A stretch of 64,000 bases of DNA from Albula goreensis (Eukaryota > Chordata > Actinopteri > Albuliformes > Albulidae). Both the position numbers and the translations under genes were made by a program. This document shows positions 11,986-25,260 of the stretch, one piece after another. The number at the start of each line of letters is the position of its first letter. Within the stretch, counting starts at the first letter, position 1. Location: the NCBI GenBank assembly GCA_022829145.1, contig CM040764.1:13725170-13789169 (forward strand), written 5' to 3'. The notes beneath the pieces are model-generated. The model saw nothing but the letters and a program-made list of their open reading frames with translations, searched no databases and was not told the DNA's origin.

Positions 11986-13530
11986 CTAACACTGCCCCCT
12001 GCAGGCCAAGAGACTCAAGCACAAGACAGTGCCCTTGACCTCTCCTCACACACCTATCTCAACCCTGGCACATCGCAGTCAGCAATGTGTGTTTGCAGAG
12101 AGACTCAACACCTGCAAACACCTGTGGCCCTGCCCTTGGGACCAGTGAGGCTAGTCTAAACCTCAGACAGGGCATGCCTGCATTTGGTGCGAACTGAACC
12201 TGCACATTTTCACACTGCCTATTGCACACAGACTATTGCATCTACCTGTTGGTGCTGTTCAAATAGACAAGAACTGTTACACTATGTCACAGACCTGCGC
12301 ACACGTCTGTGCTCAAGCCAGTGCCCTCTTAGCTCCACCCAATGCCCTTCATGCAGCCAATCAGAAGATGAGCCAAGATGACCAACAGTGGAGTGGCTTG
12401 CTGATTGAGCAGACTACTGTGGCAAGAATTCTCTCAGCTGTGACAATCACTTTCTTTCACCACCCACATCTTCTACACATGTCTGTCTTTGTATTGCATG
12501 TTGGGAGTTTATTTTTTCAATAGTCCTGTCAAGTCTGCACTCAGACAGTGCAGGTCTATCAGCATTTTGTCTGTGAATGTCTTTTTTGTCCTTCATAAGA
12601 TTTTTCTCATGTTATCTGTACTTTATGTAATTTTAAAAAAAGACAATATTTTTTTGAAAAAAATAATTGAAAAAAGAAGGTTGTTGATAATCATAAGATT
12701 GTCAGTTTCCATTGCCAACATTAAGTTTGGGATATAAAAATGATAGATGCTAACTATTTATGAACTAAAAGCACTTTGTAGCCAATTATCTGGGGGTAAC
12801 ATTTCATCCTCAGTGGTTCCAAAAACTTATTTTTATACTTAACTACATGAAAGCATTGTGTTGAAACTGTGGGTCACAGGCCAGATCATCTTATAAACTA
12901 CATGGACCAAGATTTGGAGATTTTATGTGTTTGTTTTACATAAAGGAAAGCAAGTGTTCTGTGGGACCTGTTAACAGTCTGGCCTTGTGAAGTGAGTGGG
13001 GCAATAACTGTGACTGAAACAGTGGAAAATATATTTATAATATTGTATCAAATATAAAAACTGTGTTTGTGAAGTGGTCTCTGTATGTGATCTGTATTCA
13101 CAGAGCAGTTTTCTGATGTGGAGTATTTTTTTTCTACAGACAGTTGCACCGTAACTGTTGTTTTTTTCTGTTCACTCAATTTGTAGGCTCAGTTTCCTTC
13201 AATGTCCAGTATTCAGATTGCAAAGTGAGTATGACTGTGTTCTCTTTCTGCAAATGTCTCTGACAAGACGAACTCCCAAACGTTTTACACTATGAAAAAC
13301 ATAAAAATTTGCCAGCACCTGAAAAACTAACAAAACCATATCCAAATGTGGAGATGCTGTTCTGTGTACATTTTCGTACTTGTGTCATAGTTGTGTGGGA
13401 GAAGAGAAATCTTCTGCTTTAAAGATTTTAAGTTGCTTCTTTTTCCATTTTTTTTGGAAAGGACTCTCATGTGGAGTGATTTTATTCATAAATGATATTG
13501 TAATAAATCTTTAAGAAATAAATGAATTTG
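11986..13530 (+). other. per2: per2 3' untranslated region and poly(A) signals
   Basis: After the TGA at 11983-11985 there is about 1.5 kb without a coding frame. It becomes AU-rich and ends with AATAAA at 13502-13507 and a second overlapping-type signal about 12 bases on (GAAATAAATG). This is inferred as the per2 3' UTR. A canonical D-box octamer, TTATGTAA, lies at 12623-12630. Confidence 0.6.
13502..13507 (+). terminator. per2: Candidate per2 polyadenylation signal AATAAA
   Basis: This is a canonical hexamer about 1.5 kb after the per2 stop codon, followed closely by another AATAAA-containing stretch. No per2 exon lies beyond it. Confidence 0.55.
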
Positions 13531-13539
13531 TTTTTACTC

Positions 13540-16180
13540 ATTTAAAAAGGAGTTGTTAGCTAATTATTTTAATGTAGATGTTGACTGACAGCAGCAGATT
13601 GTGAACATGTGTGGCTTTCTGTTCCAGTTGAACTCTTTGATTTAGTTAAATTAATCTAGTTTTGAGGCTTGATATCGCAAATTAGTTATGCACTTTTGGT
13701 TCTTGGAGGGGAAAATGTGTAATTGAAGTCCTGTGTAAGGTCATTTTCAACCTCTGAAGCTGCAGCTGATATTGTAATTAACTTAATTAATTTAAGATTG
13801 GGTAATGGCCTATTTTGGCCAGCAGCAATGAGCTAATCACATCAGTTAAGGAAATAGCTCAAGTTTCTGTGAAGGCAGATACACACTAAATTTTGGATAA
13901 CCGAGGCAAAAGAAAAGTTCAGTTCTCTTAATGTTGCCTTTATGCGGGAACAGCCTCACAAGGAAAGAAGCTCTCCCCCTCTTAGCCTGACCGTTGGAAA
14001 GAAGCGTGTGAAATCCCATGAGTACATTTTCAGGACAGGGCAGCTTCTGCGTGAAGCCACGCCAGTTTGAACTGTCAGAGCAGCTTTCAGACTGCCGTGT
14101 CTTAGTAGACATGACTGAAATGTTAATCTATATGTTTAATGAGAGGATTATAGAACATTGGTAGTGAGTGGCTGGAAGGAAAAATCAGATATGGGCGCAA
14201 GGAAGGGCGATATCGGCCTCATACACGAAATGAGCTGTGGGTATCACACGTTTTTTAAAGAGACAGCTATACTGAGGAGTTGAAAATTGTCCTTGTATCT
14301 CCTTATCTTGTAGGCTTACCTTTCTAACTGAAAATCCTGGTTTAGAAAGTGCCTCTTGATGTTATCAGTATTTTAACACGCTAGCAGTCAGACAAACAGA
14401 CCGACAAAGGAATTCTCGCTGCTAAGACCGCCTTTGATCACAGATTCCTTCTCCATTTACATGTCCTCTCTTTCGCACCTCTCCCAATTTTAGGTGGAGG
14501 TGTGAGCATCAACAAAGCCGTGTCAGCGGGGGACGTCGCGCCTGAGCTCTGCTAATCCGGTCTTGTTAACCTGTGCTCCATGACTGGCCGAAAACAGTCT
14601 GTGAATCTTAATATGTGGATTTGCAAGAAGTTATGTTGAATTCGATATTGCACTCAATTAGATTACCCTTTATCAACCCTACCATTTAGAGTGTGGCATT
14701 TGATCCGTTTTCACATATTCCCTGGGTTTGTTTATTGTCGTTAAGCGTGCAGAGGCTTTGCAATTTAACTTGATTTGATATTCATACAATGAAGAGAAGC
14801 CGACATGAAATCTCGGCTTTTCTGTTTGTCTAACTTTCAACGTTACAAAACTATAAAAAAAAAACAAGCATAATGAATTTTGCAGTTGGAGAAATTTAAA
14901 TAAAACATAAATGAAGACATGGTCACCGCACATCTACAGAAGAATATGTGTTTTTGGCTTAATATATATACACACACATACACACCAAAACATATCTTCG
15001 TGTGTGTGAAAACCATACACTCAGATGTTGTGTCTGCCCTGCCCTTGCATTTTGCTCCGAGACAGGATCTAACGTTTTCCTGTGGTCTTAAGCTATTGTG
15101 TCTGTGCTGTCGGGTGTCGTCAGCAACACTTTGTCTCAGGTTCGACAGAGGTGCGAATACATGGAATGCGTAACGCCTGCCAGGTGGGGTGCTTTCATGT
15201 AGACCATGGGAACTGCTGCCCAACAGGGGGCCTGCTACTTCCCTGCCGCAATACCACGGCTGTTCCTCGAAGTTCTTGGTGGGCGCGGTTGAGATGGACA
15301 TATGGGATACGAAATAAAGTGCATTAACTTCCCTCCTCCTCGGTTGTATAGTTGGGCTGTGAGAAGTTGTTTCGTCTCTAGCAGGTATTTATAAAGACAT
15401 TAGCTGCACCACAGTACACTACACTAACAAACCGTGGCCTTTGAGTAAAAGAAAAGGAAATATGTTATCCGTGGCTACCAACCAAGGCAAATTATGGATC
15501 AAATGCCTGACATGCTGCTAGAAATGCGCCTACATTGGGGTTTATTTAAAAAAATGTACATTCAAATATAAATTATTGGTTGGGGTTAGTTCCAGGGGCA
15601 TAGTGTGCTTTGAAGAGTCATTCGGTTTGATTTTCAGTTTTCATTCATATGTAGCATTAACTTAATTCTACAAAGCAGTATAGGCTACATTGGAGCACAG
15701 GCATGCTTCTCCACAGAAATCCAGTCGCGACATTTCGAGGTTTAGATTCTAGTATGAATGAGTCAAGGTGTTATTTTTGACAGTGTTCCTGCACCTAAGG
15801 AAGTTTCTTTGTAGACATTCACACCTGATAAACGCCCATGGTGTTTTAGGTGGGAATTTGTCTGTGCATTCCAAACGAATGCACATTTACAGGCATATTC
15901 TTACTTGTCATTTTAATGAGTTGGTATTTCTCACACCTTAACAACATAAGGTGTGAGCATAAGTTGAATAGCCACCTATGCTTAGTATAATAACTAACAA
16001 TGATGACTTTTTCAACAAAATATTCACAAAATCAGCTAAAATGGGCTTGCTTACGGCTTGGACTGGTCGTTTTTGTTTCCCAGCAACTAATTAGAACTTT
16101 CATTTCAGTGCAATTTACGTAAGCCCCATGTTGTAATTAGCATTAATGCTCAAGAAACAAAGAGACGATTGTCCTTCAAG
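13540..16180. other. Intergenic DNA between converging per2 and hes6
   Basis: No supported gene. The interval separates the tails of per2 and hes6. It contains the inverted T-box-like element at 15930-15957 and otherwise only short chance ORFs. Confidence 0.6.
15930..15957. promoter_or_regulatory. Inverted T-box half-site pair (11-bp perfect hairpin)
   Basis: CTCACACCTTA at 15930-15940 and its exact reverse complement at 15947-15957 flank a 6-base spacer. Each arm contains the T-box half-site TCACACCT/AGGTGTGA. The element lies about 1.1 kb past the hes6 stop codon. Motif identity is seen directly; function is inference. Confidence 0.5.
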
Positions 16181-16186
16181 CACTTT

Positions 16187-16192
16187 TTTATT
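16187..16192 (-). terminator. hes6: Candidate hes6 polyadenylation signal
   Basis: The minus strand reads GCTGAATAAAAAAG here, about 860 bases beyond the hes6 stop. A nearer AATAAA on the same strand lies at 16495-16500. Either could end the hes6 transcript. Confidence 0.5.
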
Positions 16193-17047
16193 CAGCTTAG
16201 TTTGTGTGCAAAACAAAGTACCAATCGAATTAAGCAAACCACAGTGTTTTTGGCGACATAAGTATGCATTTAATGGATTGAACATAGTGAACAAAGGGCA
16301 AGATGAAATACAATCCGAGGTCACATTGCATCGTAGAACAGGAGATGCGGGCAGTTGGGGTCAAGTTTACTTTTACATATACAGAATTTTACATGTACAA
16401 GAAAGAAAGTTACGCACACACTGACATAAAATTACATAACAAAAATTATATTTACTACATTCATAAAACCACAAAAGTCATTTCATTAATTTATTTTATT
16501 AATCAAAGCTAACAAAAAAAGACTAAATCACAAAATATACAGCATACGGTCATTGCGTCATCAACAGTGAGTTCACTTGTGGGCAACAACAACCTCCAAT
16601 GCCAAGAATGATCTATTTACATACATGAGTGTAATTTAATCTCCCTTCATTGAAGGTAGCAATACCTAATTGATTTATGAAAATCCGCACGATTAATATG
16701 CAGAAATCGTACACTTAAATATGTAGGCTACACGCATTGTTGTAGGCCTATTAATGTAGGAGTTTACTTAAAAGTCATCCAAGTCTGCTTCATTGGAACG
16801 TGTTGCCTAAATGATAGGTTGGTTTTAAAAGAGCTTTATGATGTCCCATGTGAACAGATATTTACAAAACAGACAGATGGGTCAGTCTGGGTTGTGCATG
16901 CGGGAACAGAGCTGTTGACTTCCCACAGTCTCCTCATTACACTTTTATAATTGCAAGCCACGGCTGGAATTAATAAAAAACTACGAGTAGATAGGTAGAT
17001 TGAAACTAGTCTAACTGCAATAATTAAAAATGACCCTAGTTTCCGAT

Positions 17048-18092
17048 TTACCACGGTCTCCACATAGAGTCGGAATAGGTAGTTGTGGGTATATTTTGGA
17101 CGTCCGGGGTCTCTACAGCATCGGGGGAAATGTGGCTCTGGTCACTGTCAGTGTCGTCCAAATCAGAACAGAGGTCCTCGCTGGACGTGATGGAGGGAGC
17201 TGGTGAAAGGGCCGACGAGGCTGTGCTGGACACACTCCGACCCCCGGGTGACAACAATGCTGTGTAAATCCCTTCATTCGTAGACCAAGAGCTGCCATTG
17301 CTGGACGTATCCGACATTAAATCCACTATTATATCCTGAAAGTGGTCTTCGTTCAATGGCATACATTCCAGGAGGTGGTTGAGGAGCTCAGCAGCCACTG
17401 TCGCATCAATTCCAGGGCAATTTGATACGAACGTATGGACCTCGTGCATACATTGGATGTAGCCGGCAGCAAATCTCTCACTCGCCTCTCGATTAATAGT
17501 TTCCGCTTCTGTAAAGACATGGACCAGAGTAAGATACATGGAGCAATAGCAGCGTTGTTATAAATTTCATTTTAAGCTTTTAAATAAAAATAGGGATCAC
17601 ATCATACCTAGAGCTCGATTCTGCAGAATATGTTCGACTCGCTTCACAGTCATTTCCAGAACTTCAGCATTCTCAATTTTTGACTGGACCTACCGGGAGG
17701 AAAAGTATATACAATTATATGTACAACATAAATAAGTGTATATTATTCTGGCACAGACGCCCTACGCGCTGTTGCATAGCCTGCAGCTGCACAGCAGTTG
17801 GGGCAAGTGATTCACGGTAATAAAACTTACGTGCGTATCGGTGAGCAGGCTCCTTAGCTCCTGCAAACTTTCATTGATACGGGCTCTCCTCTTTTTCTCC
17901 ACCAACGGCTTTCTCGTCTGCGGGGAAGACATTAAAAGCCACATTAGATACCATAGCCTACTATCGTTGGGACTGCACTTCAACCTACAAGGTTCTGTAC
18001 ATGACTCCTACCTTTCTGTCTCCTTTAATGCCGAGCAGGTCATCCTCGTCCCTGCTACATCCGCTTTTGCTGAGTCGGGATGAGGGGGCCAT
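17048..18092 (-). CDS. hes6: Hes6, bHLH-Orange transcription factor (4 exons, complete)
   Basis: Exons on the minus strand: 18012-18092, 17831-17917, 17608-17689 and 17048-17508, together 711 nt encoding 236 aa. The start at 18092 opens MAPSSRLSKSG, like human HES6 (MAPP). Residues about 28-81 form the bHLH with RKPLVEKKRRARINESL. The loop is about five residues shorter than in Hes1, which is diagnostic for Hes6. Residues about 92-136 form the Orange domain (SERFAAGYIQCMHEVHTFVS, AELLNHLLE). A Ser-rich tail follows and the protein ends in WRPW, the Groucho/TLE-binding tetrapeptide. Hes6 is nuclear, antagonises or partners Hes1/Her factors, promotes neurogenesis and acts in the fish segmentation clock (family knowledge). 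It is tail-to-tail with per2, the same neighbour as in mammals. Confidence 0.97.
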
Positions 18093-18284
18093 GTTGGTTC
18101 CAACGCACACGGTTCAGAAAGCTGCTGTTGTTGTATTCCACTGTCACGTTGCGGTTCTTGAAGAGGGCAGATGGCAGGCGGTGCCAGTTACAAAAAAAAA
18201 TCTACACGCTTTAGGAAAACAGACCCAGCCTTTATGGTGCACTTTTAACAAGATATGCTGTTGGCGTTAGACGATTGTAATAGG

Positions 18285-18292
18285 TATTTATA
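18285..18292 (-). promoter_or_regulatory. hes6: hes6 TATA box
   Basis: The minus strand reads TATAAATA about 193 bases upstream of the start codon. This predicts transcription starting near 18255-18260 and a 5' UTR of roughly 165 nt. A CCAAT box lies about 75 bases further upstream. Confidence 0.7.
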
Positions 18293-18363
18293 GGCACCAA
18301 TTTACATATCAATGGGGGTTTGGCTGTGTAAGCCAGGAGATGTCGGGGAGCATCAAGCATCAG

Positions 18364-18368
18364 CCAAT
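18364..18368 (-). promoter_or_regulatory. hes6: CCAAT box (inverted) of the hes6 promoter
   Basis: GCCAATCAG on the plus strand (ATTGG reading with hes6) sits about 105 bases before the predicted start site, a usual NF-Y position. Together with the TATA box it defines a compact core promoter. Confidence 0.55.
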
Positions 18369-21300
18369 CAGTTTGTAAGCCTTTGTTTCTCTCCCAGTCC
18401 CTCCCTCTTTCCACGGTTTGTGCAGCATAGACCCAGGCGACTGAAGAGGACATTTTTCTGGTTTCTGCTCCCGGTTTTTCCCTACATTAACCAACTCTGT
18501 CGCATCTAAAGTCAGCAGAATCTGTGTCACATTGCAGATTTGTGTTTGAAGTGCCATCAGAATTGTAAAATAACAGTAAAACTGTACACATATTTCATTT
18601 TTGTTAAATCTCACTAACTTTGAGTGTTTTAGATAGGCTAAGAGTTTAAAGGATATGAAACGGTTTCAGACTCCTTGCGGTTGATCTCATTGGTTTACAG
18701 GTTTTTTTTTTTACAATGCACTCGTCAAAAACCTGTCTGCTATGTGGCAGCTCTTGACTATCCTGGAAAAATAAATATGATTAAAAAAATAAAGGAATAA
18801 ATCACCATGAACGTTGTAAATTGTGAGCATGGAAGTATCATGAGTAGTATTCAACGAGAGTTGTTTTACACATCAATTTATGAACTAATAAACAGCCTTG
18901 GTTCCATATAATGTTGTTATTATTATCAAACTGACAGCTAATTGTGTGGTATATCAGACTGGCCCATCTAAGTTAGGCCCATTCATGTGTGATTTTTTTC
19001 TTCTTCTATTTTGCCCTTCCTCTTGTGTTCTGTAGTGATCCCTATGGGTGACTTTGGAATGATTTCTATGAGGGCTTATGAATGTAACGATGTCGACAGT
19101 TGGCAGCTGCAGGCAACCCCTCGGACAAAATGAATCAAGACCAAGCACTGAGGGCCATTGAAAACGACAGGTGTTGACTTGCGCTTGATTTGTTCCCCGT
19201 TGTTTAGTGTCATCCGCAATTTATTGTCTGGCTGTAGGCTATTCATGACTTATTTATAAGCTGTGGTAATTATTAGACAATCATGCTTGGAACATAAGCT
19301 TAGTGACGATAAATAATTAAAAACTTCAATATGACAGGATTGTAATCGTGATACGAATGTCATGTTTAAAGTTAGATTTTCATTACAGCTGCTGAATTTG
19401 AACGAGTCCAACTGCTAACGATAATGCTTAATAAGTAGTTAGTAAGTCGTTAGTAATTGCTTATTGGTTGATAATACATACCTGGTTGATTAATAACCCG
19501 CTCAATGGAAATTAAATTGTATTAATTATTAAAGCACATATGCACCACGACTATCACATATTGAATCATCAAAGCCTTGTCATGAGACGGAATGCCTATC
19601 TGTAGCGCAAGTGTAAGGTCCTTTAGTGTGCAACTGTTGTGTTTTTCAGTTTAAGTTTGATTCTGGCAATTAGTCTGCTTTGCGTGGGGGCTGTCGCTTA
19701 CGTGGGCTACATTGTGACATAAACTATAACTCTAAATTTAGATGTTCAAAACTTTAAGAGGCCATTTTCTTTTAGTAAGTAGACCAACAAGACATCCATT
19801 TTGACGCCTCAATGCAGAGAACAGTTTTAGTGCAACTGGGCGGCAGTACGGATGCAATAAACTCTCGATAGGACAGCAAGTGTTCCCTGACTTTGAAGTC
19901 TTGGGTTTTGACACCTTAACATCCTCATGTAGGCTGTTTAGTATCCATCCCTGGTCCGGATTTCAGACGGTGTGATCCATGCCGTTAAAGGAAACAGGTG
20001 TGGTATCAATGACAATGAGTGCCATAACCGGAGTTTGGTTCATTTTAATGGGACTAGGTTATATCTTAATTTGAATTATACCATTGGCCTACTGTAGTGT
20101 CTAGGGTGATTGAACGATTCCAAACGCTATATTGTAATGATATCACTGCTGAAATACGTATAGGTATTCTAGGAACAGCATAAGTGGTCTGTTGAAGTGA
20201 AAGTAAGACATGAGCAAAAAAAGGGAACATTCTAAACTGACAATATTCTGGTCAGCTATATAGACTAAGTGGCTAACCCTGAACATTTCATCAAATGTCT
20301 TACACATTATTGCTAATGACATGGCAGTCCCCACAAACCAAATGTTAAAATTAAAAAGTTTTCTGGACTTCCTTTAATGTTCTTGTATGTTGGTTAGACA
20401 CAAGATCAGCCCGGTTGTAATGTTTACCTTAATGCTTTTTAGATCATTTCGAGAATATTGCTGCAGTATTACTTGGTGACTTTGAAATAAATTGAAGTAA
20501 ATAGATGTTTCATGGTGGCTTTGTCGAAGGTTACACAAGCCTGTGGTGTCAGGGAGATGTTTCAAGAACATTAAGATATTTTGTAAGAATCACTATTTAA
20601 AGTATATACAATTTTATGTCATGATAACATGAACATTCTATTGTATACAAACGTATGTATAACCTAATGAAACCCAATTTGACCTAATATTGCAGAAATT
20701 TTGCCATTTGCTGAGCTGGCTGTCAACTTTAGCTGTCTGGCATTTAGTATTTCTGGTAGATTATATCCTCCATCATAGATGCAACAGCTCCACCCAGAGG
20801 ACATTATTATATGTGGAGGTGCTTTTGGGGAGAAGTGATGGTGCTTAGCGTTCGTGGGTCTGGGACATGCAGAGGCGGGGATGGTGGTCAAGCAGGCATG
20901 GGAAATTAACACGCCCATAGGAGGGTGGCTTTGAGACCCCTTACCTGGGCCTGAACAGATAAACGCAGAGAAACAAGAGTGGCCACGAGACATACGCGTT
21001 GCCAGCCTGCAACAGGATTTGACGCATCGATGGTCTAATTCCCTGCAGAAGGTCACCAAGCGCAGTCACCACGCGCGGAAAGGCAACAGATCTCCGCCGC
21101 TTCCTTTGTCTCCTCCAGTGGTTCCAAGCTTAACGCAAGAAGGTTGTACTCAAAGCATCTTAATTTTTTATTATTACTTAATATCAGCTCATATTATTTT
21201 TTTTTAATCATATTATATATTATCCACATTAAAGGCAATGTAATGTATTCAATATTCAGTGTATGTATTCAAATGTTATTTGACAATTTACATTTGATTT

Positions 21301-24300
21301 CATATCGTTCATTCACGTTTAAATATTTAACAAGTGTTGATACATAATAATAATAAAAAAATGACATCAAACAGGAGCAGCAGACGGATATGTGTTTTTA
21401 AGAGTCTTTTTTTTTGGGGGGGGGTTAACAAAGAAGACGTGTGAAGCATTTAGGAAATAAGCCTAAAAGCAATAGTATGCCATCTGGCCACGCGCTTCCT
21501 TGAATAAAAATTAGCGTGGGAATGAGTAAGTCACAATAAGCTCTTTCAGAGGGTCTTCCACGCAGCTCTGTGTGGCGTCCAGCTCATGATGACGAATCAG
21601 TATTAATATAACTGTCAGACCAAACGGATCTTGTTGTTCCCCGGCGGTCCAGAGTTATAGTTCGATGGTTAGCGCTAGCCCAAAAAAGCTCTCTTCAATC
21701 TAAAATGATATGAGAAGCGACTTGAACACCACCCAGTTTAGGCAACCTGTAGTTTGCAAGACGGCTTGGTAAGTCCACACCCAAGCATTCAAACTCTCCA
21801 AAACTAATAATCATGCTTCTCAATCCGAAGAACGCGCACCCTTACAAAAATATAATGTGGCAATCTACCGCAAGACTTCCTTTTGTATTCTGGTGGTATA
21901 ATTTTTATTTTGACTTTCATGTGGTACATTCTGTTGTATGTCTAGACTACCACAAGACTGCTGTCAAAGAGTAACGTGTAAAAAGGAACTTGGCTTGACA
22001 AGATTTTACATTCATTCAGTAAGCCTCATGAATCCAACATTCATTGTTGTCATAAATAACAAATGTTTTTCTTTGTTTTATTGGTGCATTATCAGAGAGT
22101 TTGTCACCGATATAGATACATCTGCATTCAGCCAATATTATGACATTTGTGTCAGGCCCTGTAAACTTTGCTCACAAACAATTTATTATTGACAAAGTAT
22201 GTGCATGAAAGTCCAGTGTATGTAGTCAACACTTGTCATATGTAATCAAGACTTATATGTGTTCACTGTGCCTGCAGGTGGATATTGCTGATGTACATAT
22301 TGTGTTCAGAACTAAATTCAGGGATGAAAAAACATATAAGTGACCAAATATCATTGAGGTGTCAGGGGCATTTTACATTTGAAGACGAACACCCAGGTTC
22401 AAGAATTCAGAGTAAGGCTGTGCCAAACAGGTTGAATGTCTCCTTTCGTCAGGGGAACTTGAGTAGTAAAAGAGACTTGAATCAGTTGAACCTTACCCTT
22501 TAGTCTGTTTGTGCTTCTTCAGACTTGGGATGGACATCATTCACAAGGTGAAGGTAGTGAAAAACCAAATCAGAGGAAGTAATGGATGAAAGGAGAACTG
22601 TAGGTCACGCATCCAATTTTATTTTGTGCACATATAATTCACATATATTTTAATTTGTCTTGTTTTCATACATCACACCTCTGACTTCTGAAGCACAGGT
22701 GCCCAAATCCTTTGCCCAAATGCCAAAAAAATAACCACAGACACTGGACCACAAACAAGACCAAATTAAAATCACATCAGGTTGAAAACAACAGACACCA
22801 ATATAGGACCTAACAAAAAGGAAATCATAAGGCATCATAAGGAAATATGGGAAGTGACATCACTGTAAGATTTCAGCCATTAGATGTTCACTTAAATAAA
22901 ACCCCTGAAGTTAGCAGTTGGTGGCAAATTCACATGCTATACTTGTTGTTAGATGGGTGTTATTTCTTGTGGGCCTGTAGAAGTACTCCCACATGTCAGT
23001 GCATTCTGTCAGTTGGCATCTCTGAAAAGTTGGGCTTGAGAAAATCAGTGTGGATTCATTTCCATGTATTAAGCCTGCAGCCTGAAGAATGTCATGTAGA
23101 TGAAACAGGATTGAACTTCAGTGCTGTGTACAGAGTTTTACCATGTAAACCCACAGTTCTCATTAATCCTTTAGCTCCAATTTAAACCCCCTTATTTGGA
23201 AGGGTTCACAGTTTTATGTATGAAATTGTCACAGTTATCACACTGCTTTCACCCCACATGCACTGATGTTTTTAATCTACAGCAACACACAATACGCCAG
23301 AAATAAGAGACTAAATGAAGGGCATGGACAGGCCTCTGCTCTCCTGAAGCTTCACAGACTTGTGCGTTTCTCAAGCTGTCTGTGCTCTGTGAATGTGAAA
23401 GCCTCCTCGCTCTCCTTCCCCTGATCATGGATGTGTGAAAGGGAGGGGGTGTCAGGTGGGTGTGGATTATGGAGTGGAGGATGTGACATGGGCTTGTGGG
23501 AGGAGAGTTGGGCACAGAGAAGGCCTGATGATGCAGACAGAGGACACTTGAACAGAACGGAACGGAACATGTTCAGCGTCACTACATGCCGAGGGTGGGG
23601 GTGGGGGGGTGGCATGGAAGTACCCACAAAAAAAAATGATATAATTACAGTTAAAATTATAAGGTGCAGTGGTTTACTCTTACTGAGATTCTGGCAACAT
23701 TTAGCCAGTAATTCATTCTGGATAAGAGTGAATTATGACTGAATGTATATGTTAGTCTGTCAAATGTAAATGTTTGACTGTAAAATGTCACTTAAAAAGA
23801 ATTACAACACTCATATGTAAGATATGTGAAGTGTGCTATGCTATGCCACAGTCTACACCCCCATCTGCACTCACTGATTGTGCTCTCAGGGTTGTATCCA
23901 TGTCCAAAACCAGACTGTTCCTCTGGTGTGATGGACATTTGCTGTCTTTACTCACTGCCTCTAGATCTCAGTCCCAGATGTTAAAGACCCACCAGCGGTC
24001 AACATTTCAAACTGCCTGAGAACTCAGCTGTTCTACATTCTACCCACATCAGCTCTGTCCCCCCTCCGTTTGTTTTTTTTTCTGTTATTTTTCAAAATGT
24101 AGGACCTTTTTGTCATACTTATGCTTTGTTTTGTATTTTGACTTATTCTGTCAAATGTTTTTTGTGTGTATGAGATGTTTGTCATTACAAATTGGAAACA
24201 CTTTGAAAATATATTGAAAGGTGCTGTAAAATAAAATATGTGTGGGGTTACAGAGAATAATTGAAAAATAATTCCAGTTGCAGACCCAGCACCTCTTTTC

Positions 24301-24909
24301 CCTCCCTGCTGTAGTATCATCAGTTTGCTGTGTCTGAGGTGAGGGAAAACTTTGGGACACTTTGAGGCTGTTTACTGAGGAGTCTGAAAGACTGCTGCAG
24401 TGCCTTCTGGGATGTTCAGAGCATTCCCCCAGCCCACACTCAGGAGCAGGATCAGTGAAGGGCAGGTCCTGCCAGCAAGCCTGCCATGGTATATCTTACA
24501 AACTACGAACGGCTGAAGCAAATATAAAATGAATGGCAGGTGGAGTGATAGATTTGACAGCGGTGTCTGACTTTGCTTTTTGATGTGTAGATGATGTATA
24601 AGGTGGCTGCCCTCAGTACATTTACTATGCAGCAAACTTATGCGCATGCAAGCCGAGGAAGGCATGGTACCAGGAACCCGCTTCCCATGAAGGAGATCCT
24701 GTGTAACCCCAGCGAGAAGGAAGGGCAGATGGGGGCGGCATTCCAGCTGGCACGTTACTCTTTACAACAGCAACCACCTCAGCACACTGATCTCAGACCT
24801 GCCGACTGTGGACTTGGAGGTGGGAGAGGCAGAGAAGGGAGAGTGTGGGGGAGGTCTGAGATCAGCAGGCTTCCTGTGCTTTCATTCTCAGCCTGTGTCC
24901 ACGCGTTTA

Positions 24910-24910
<1 letters not shown>

Positions 24911-24939
<29 letters not shown>
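24911..24939. repeat. (TG)n microsatellite
   Basis: About 14 TG units; simple dinucleotide repeat. Confidence 0.95.
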
Positions 24940-24940
<1 letters not shown>

Positions 24941-25212
24941 TAGCGTGGGTGGTCTCAAATACGTGCATATCCCTGTTGAAATTGTGACATGGGCTTGCGT
25001 GTGCCTTACATGTGAGGAAGGTAAGGAAGAGGATGCCTTTTATGGATGTGGGTGGTTCTAGTTCATATATGGAAGTGAGTTTAGAGACATGTCTACATGT
25101 GGTTGTCTACGTCTGTGCTTGCGTGGGTTATCATCAATGTGACTGGCTACATGTAATTTTAACCATATCTGAGAGTGAGATCCTGTGTGTAGGCATGTGG
25201 GGGTGTATGTTC

Positions 25213-25242
25213 GGGGTTTTGGGGGGTTGGGGGAAGGGTGGG
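25213..25242 (+). other. G-quadruplex-type G-run cluster
   Basis: Runs of 4, 6, 5, 3 and 3 guanines are separated by 1-4-base loops, matching the usual G4 pattern. The cluster lies between two (TG)n tracts. Confidence 0.6.
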
Positions 25243-25260
25243 CTGTTCAAGGGTGTGCAT

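Noticed and set aside
13846-15301. Minus-strand ORFs between per2 and hes6 as possible genes
   Set aside because: No splice structure, no known family and ordinary base composition; I see no support beyond open frames.
16115-16424. Overlapping short ORFs downstream of hes6
   Set aside because: They lie in the inferred hes6 3' UTR and lack any recognisable protein feature.
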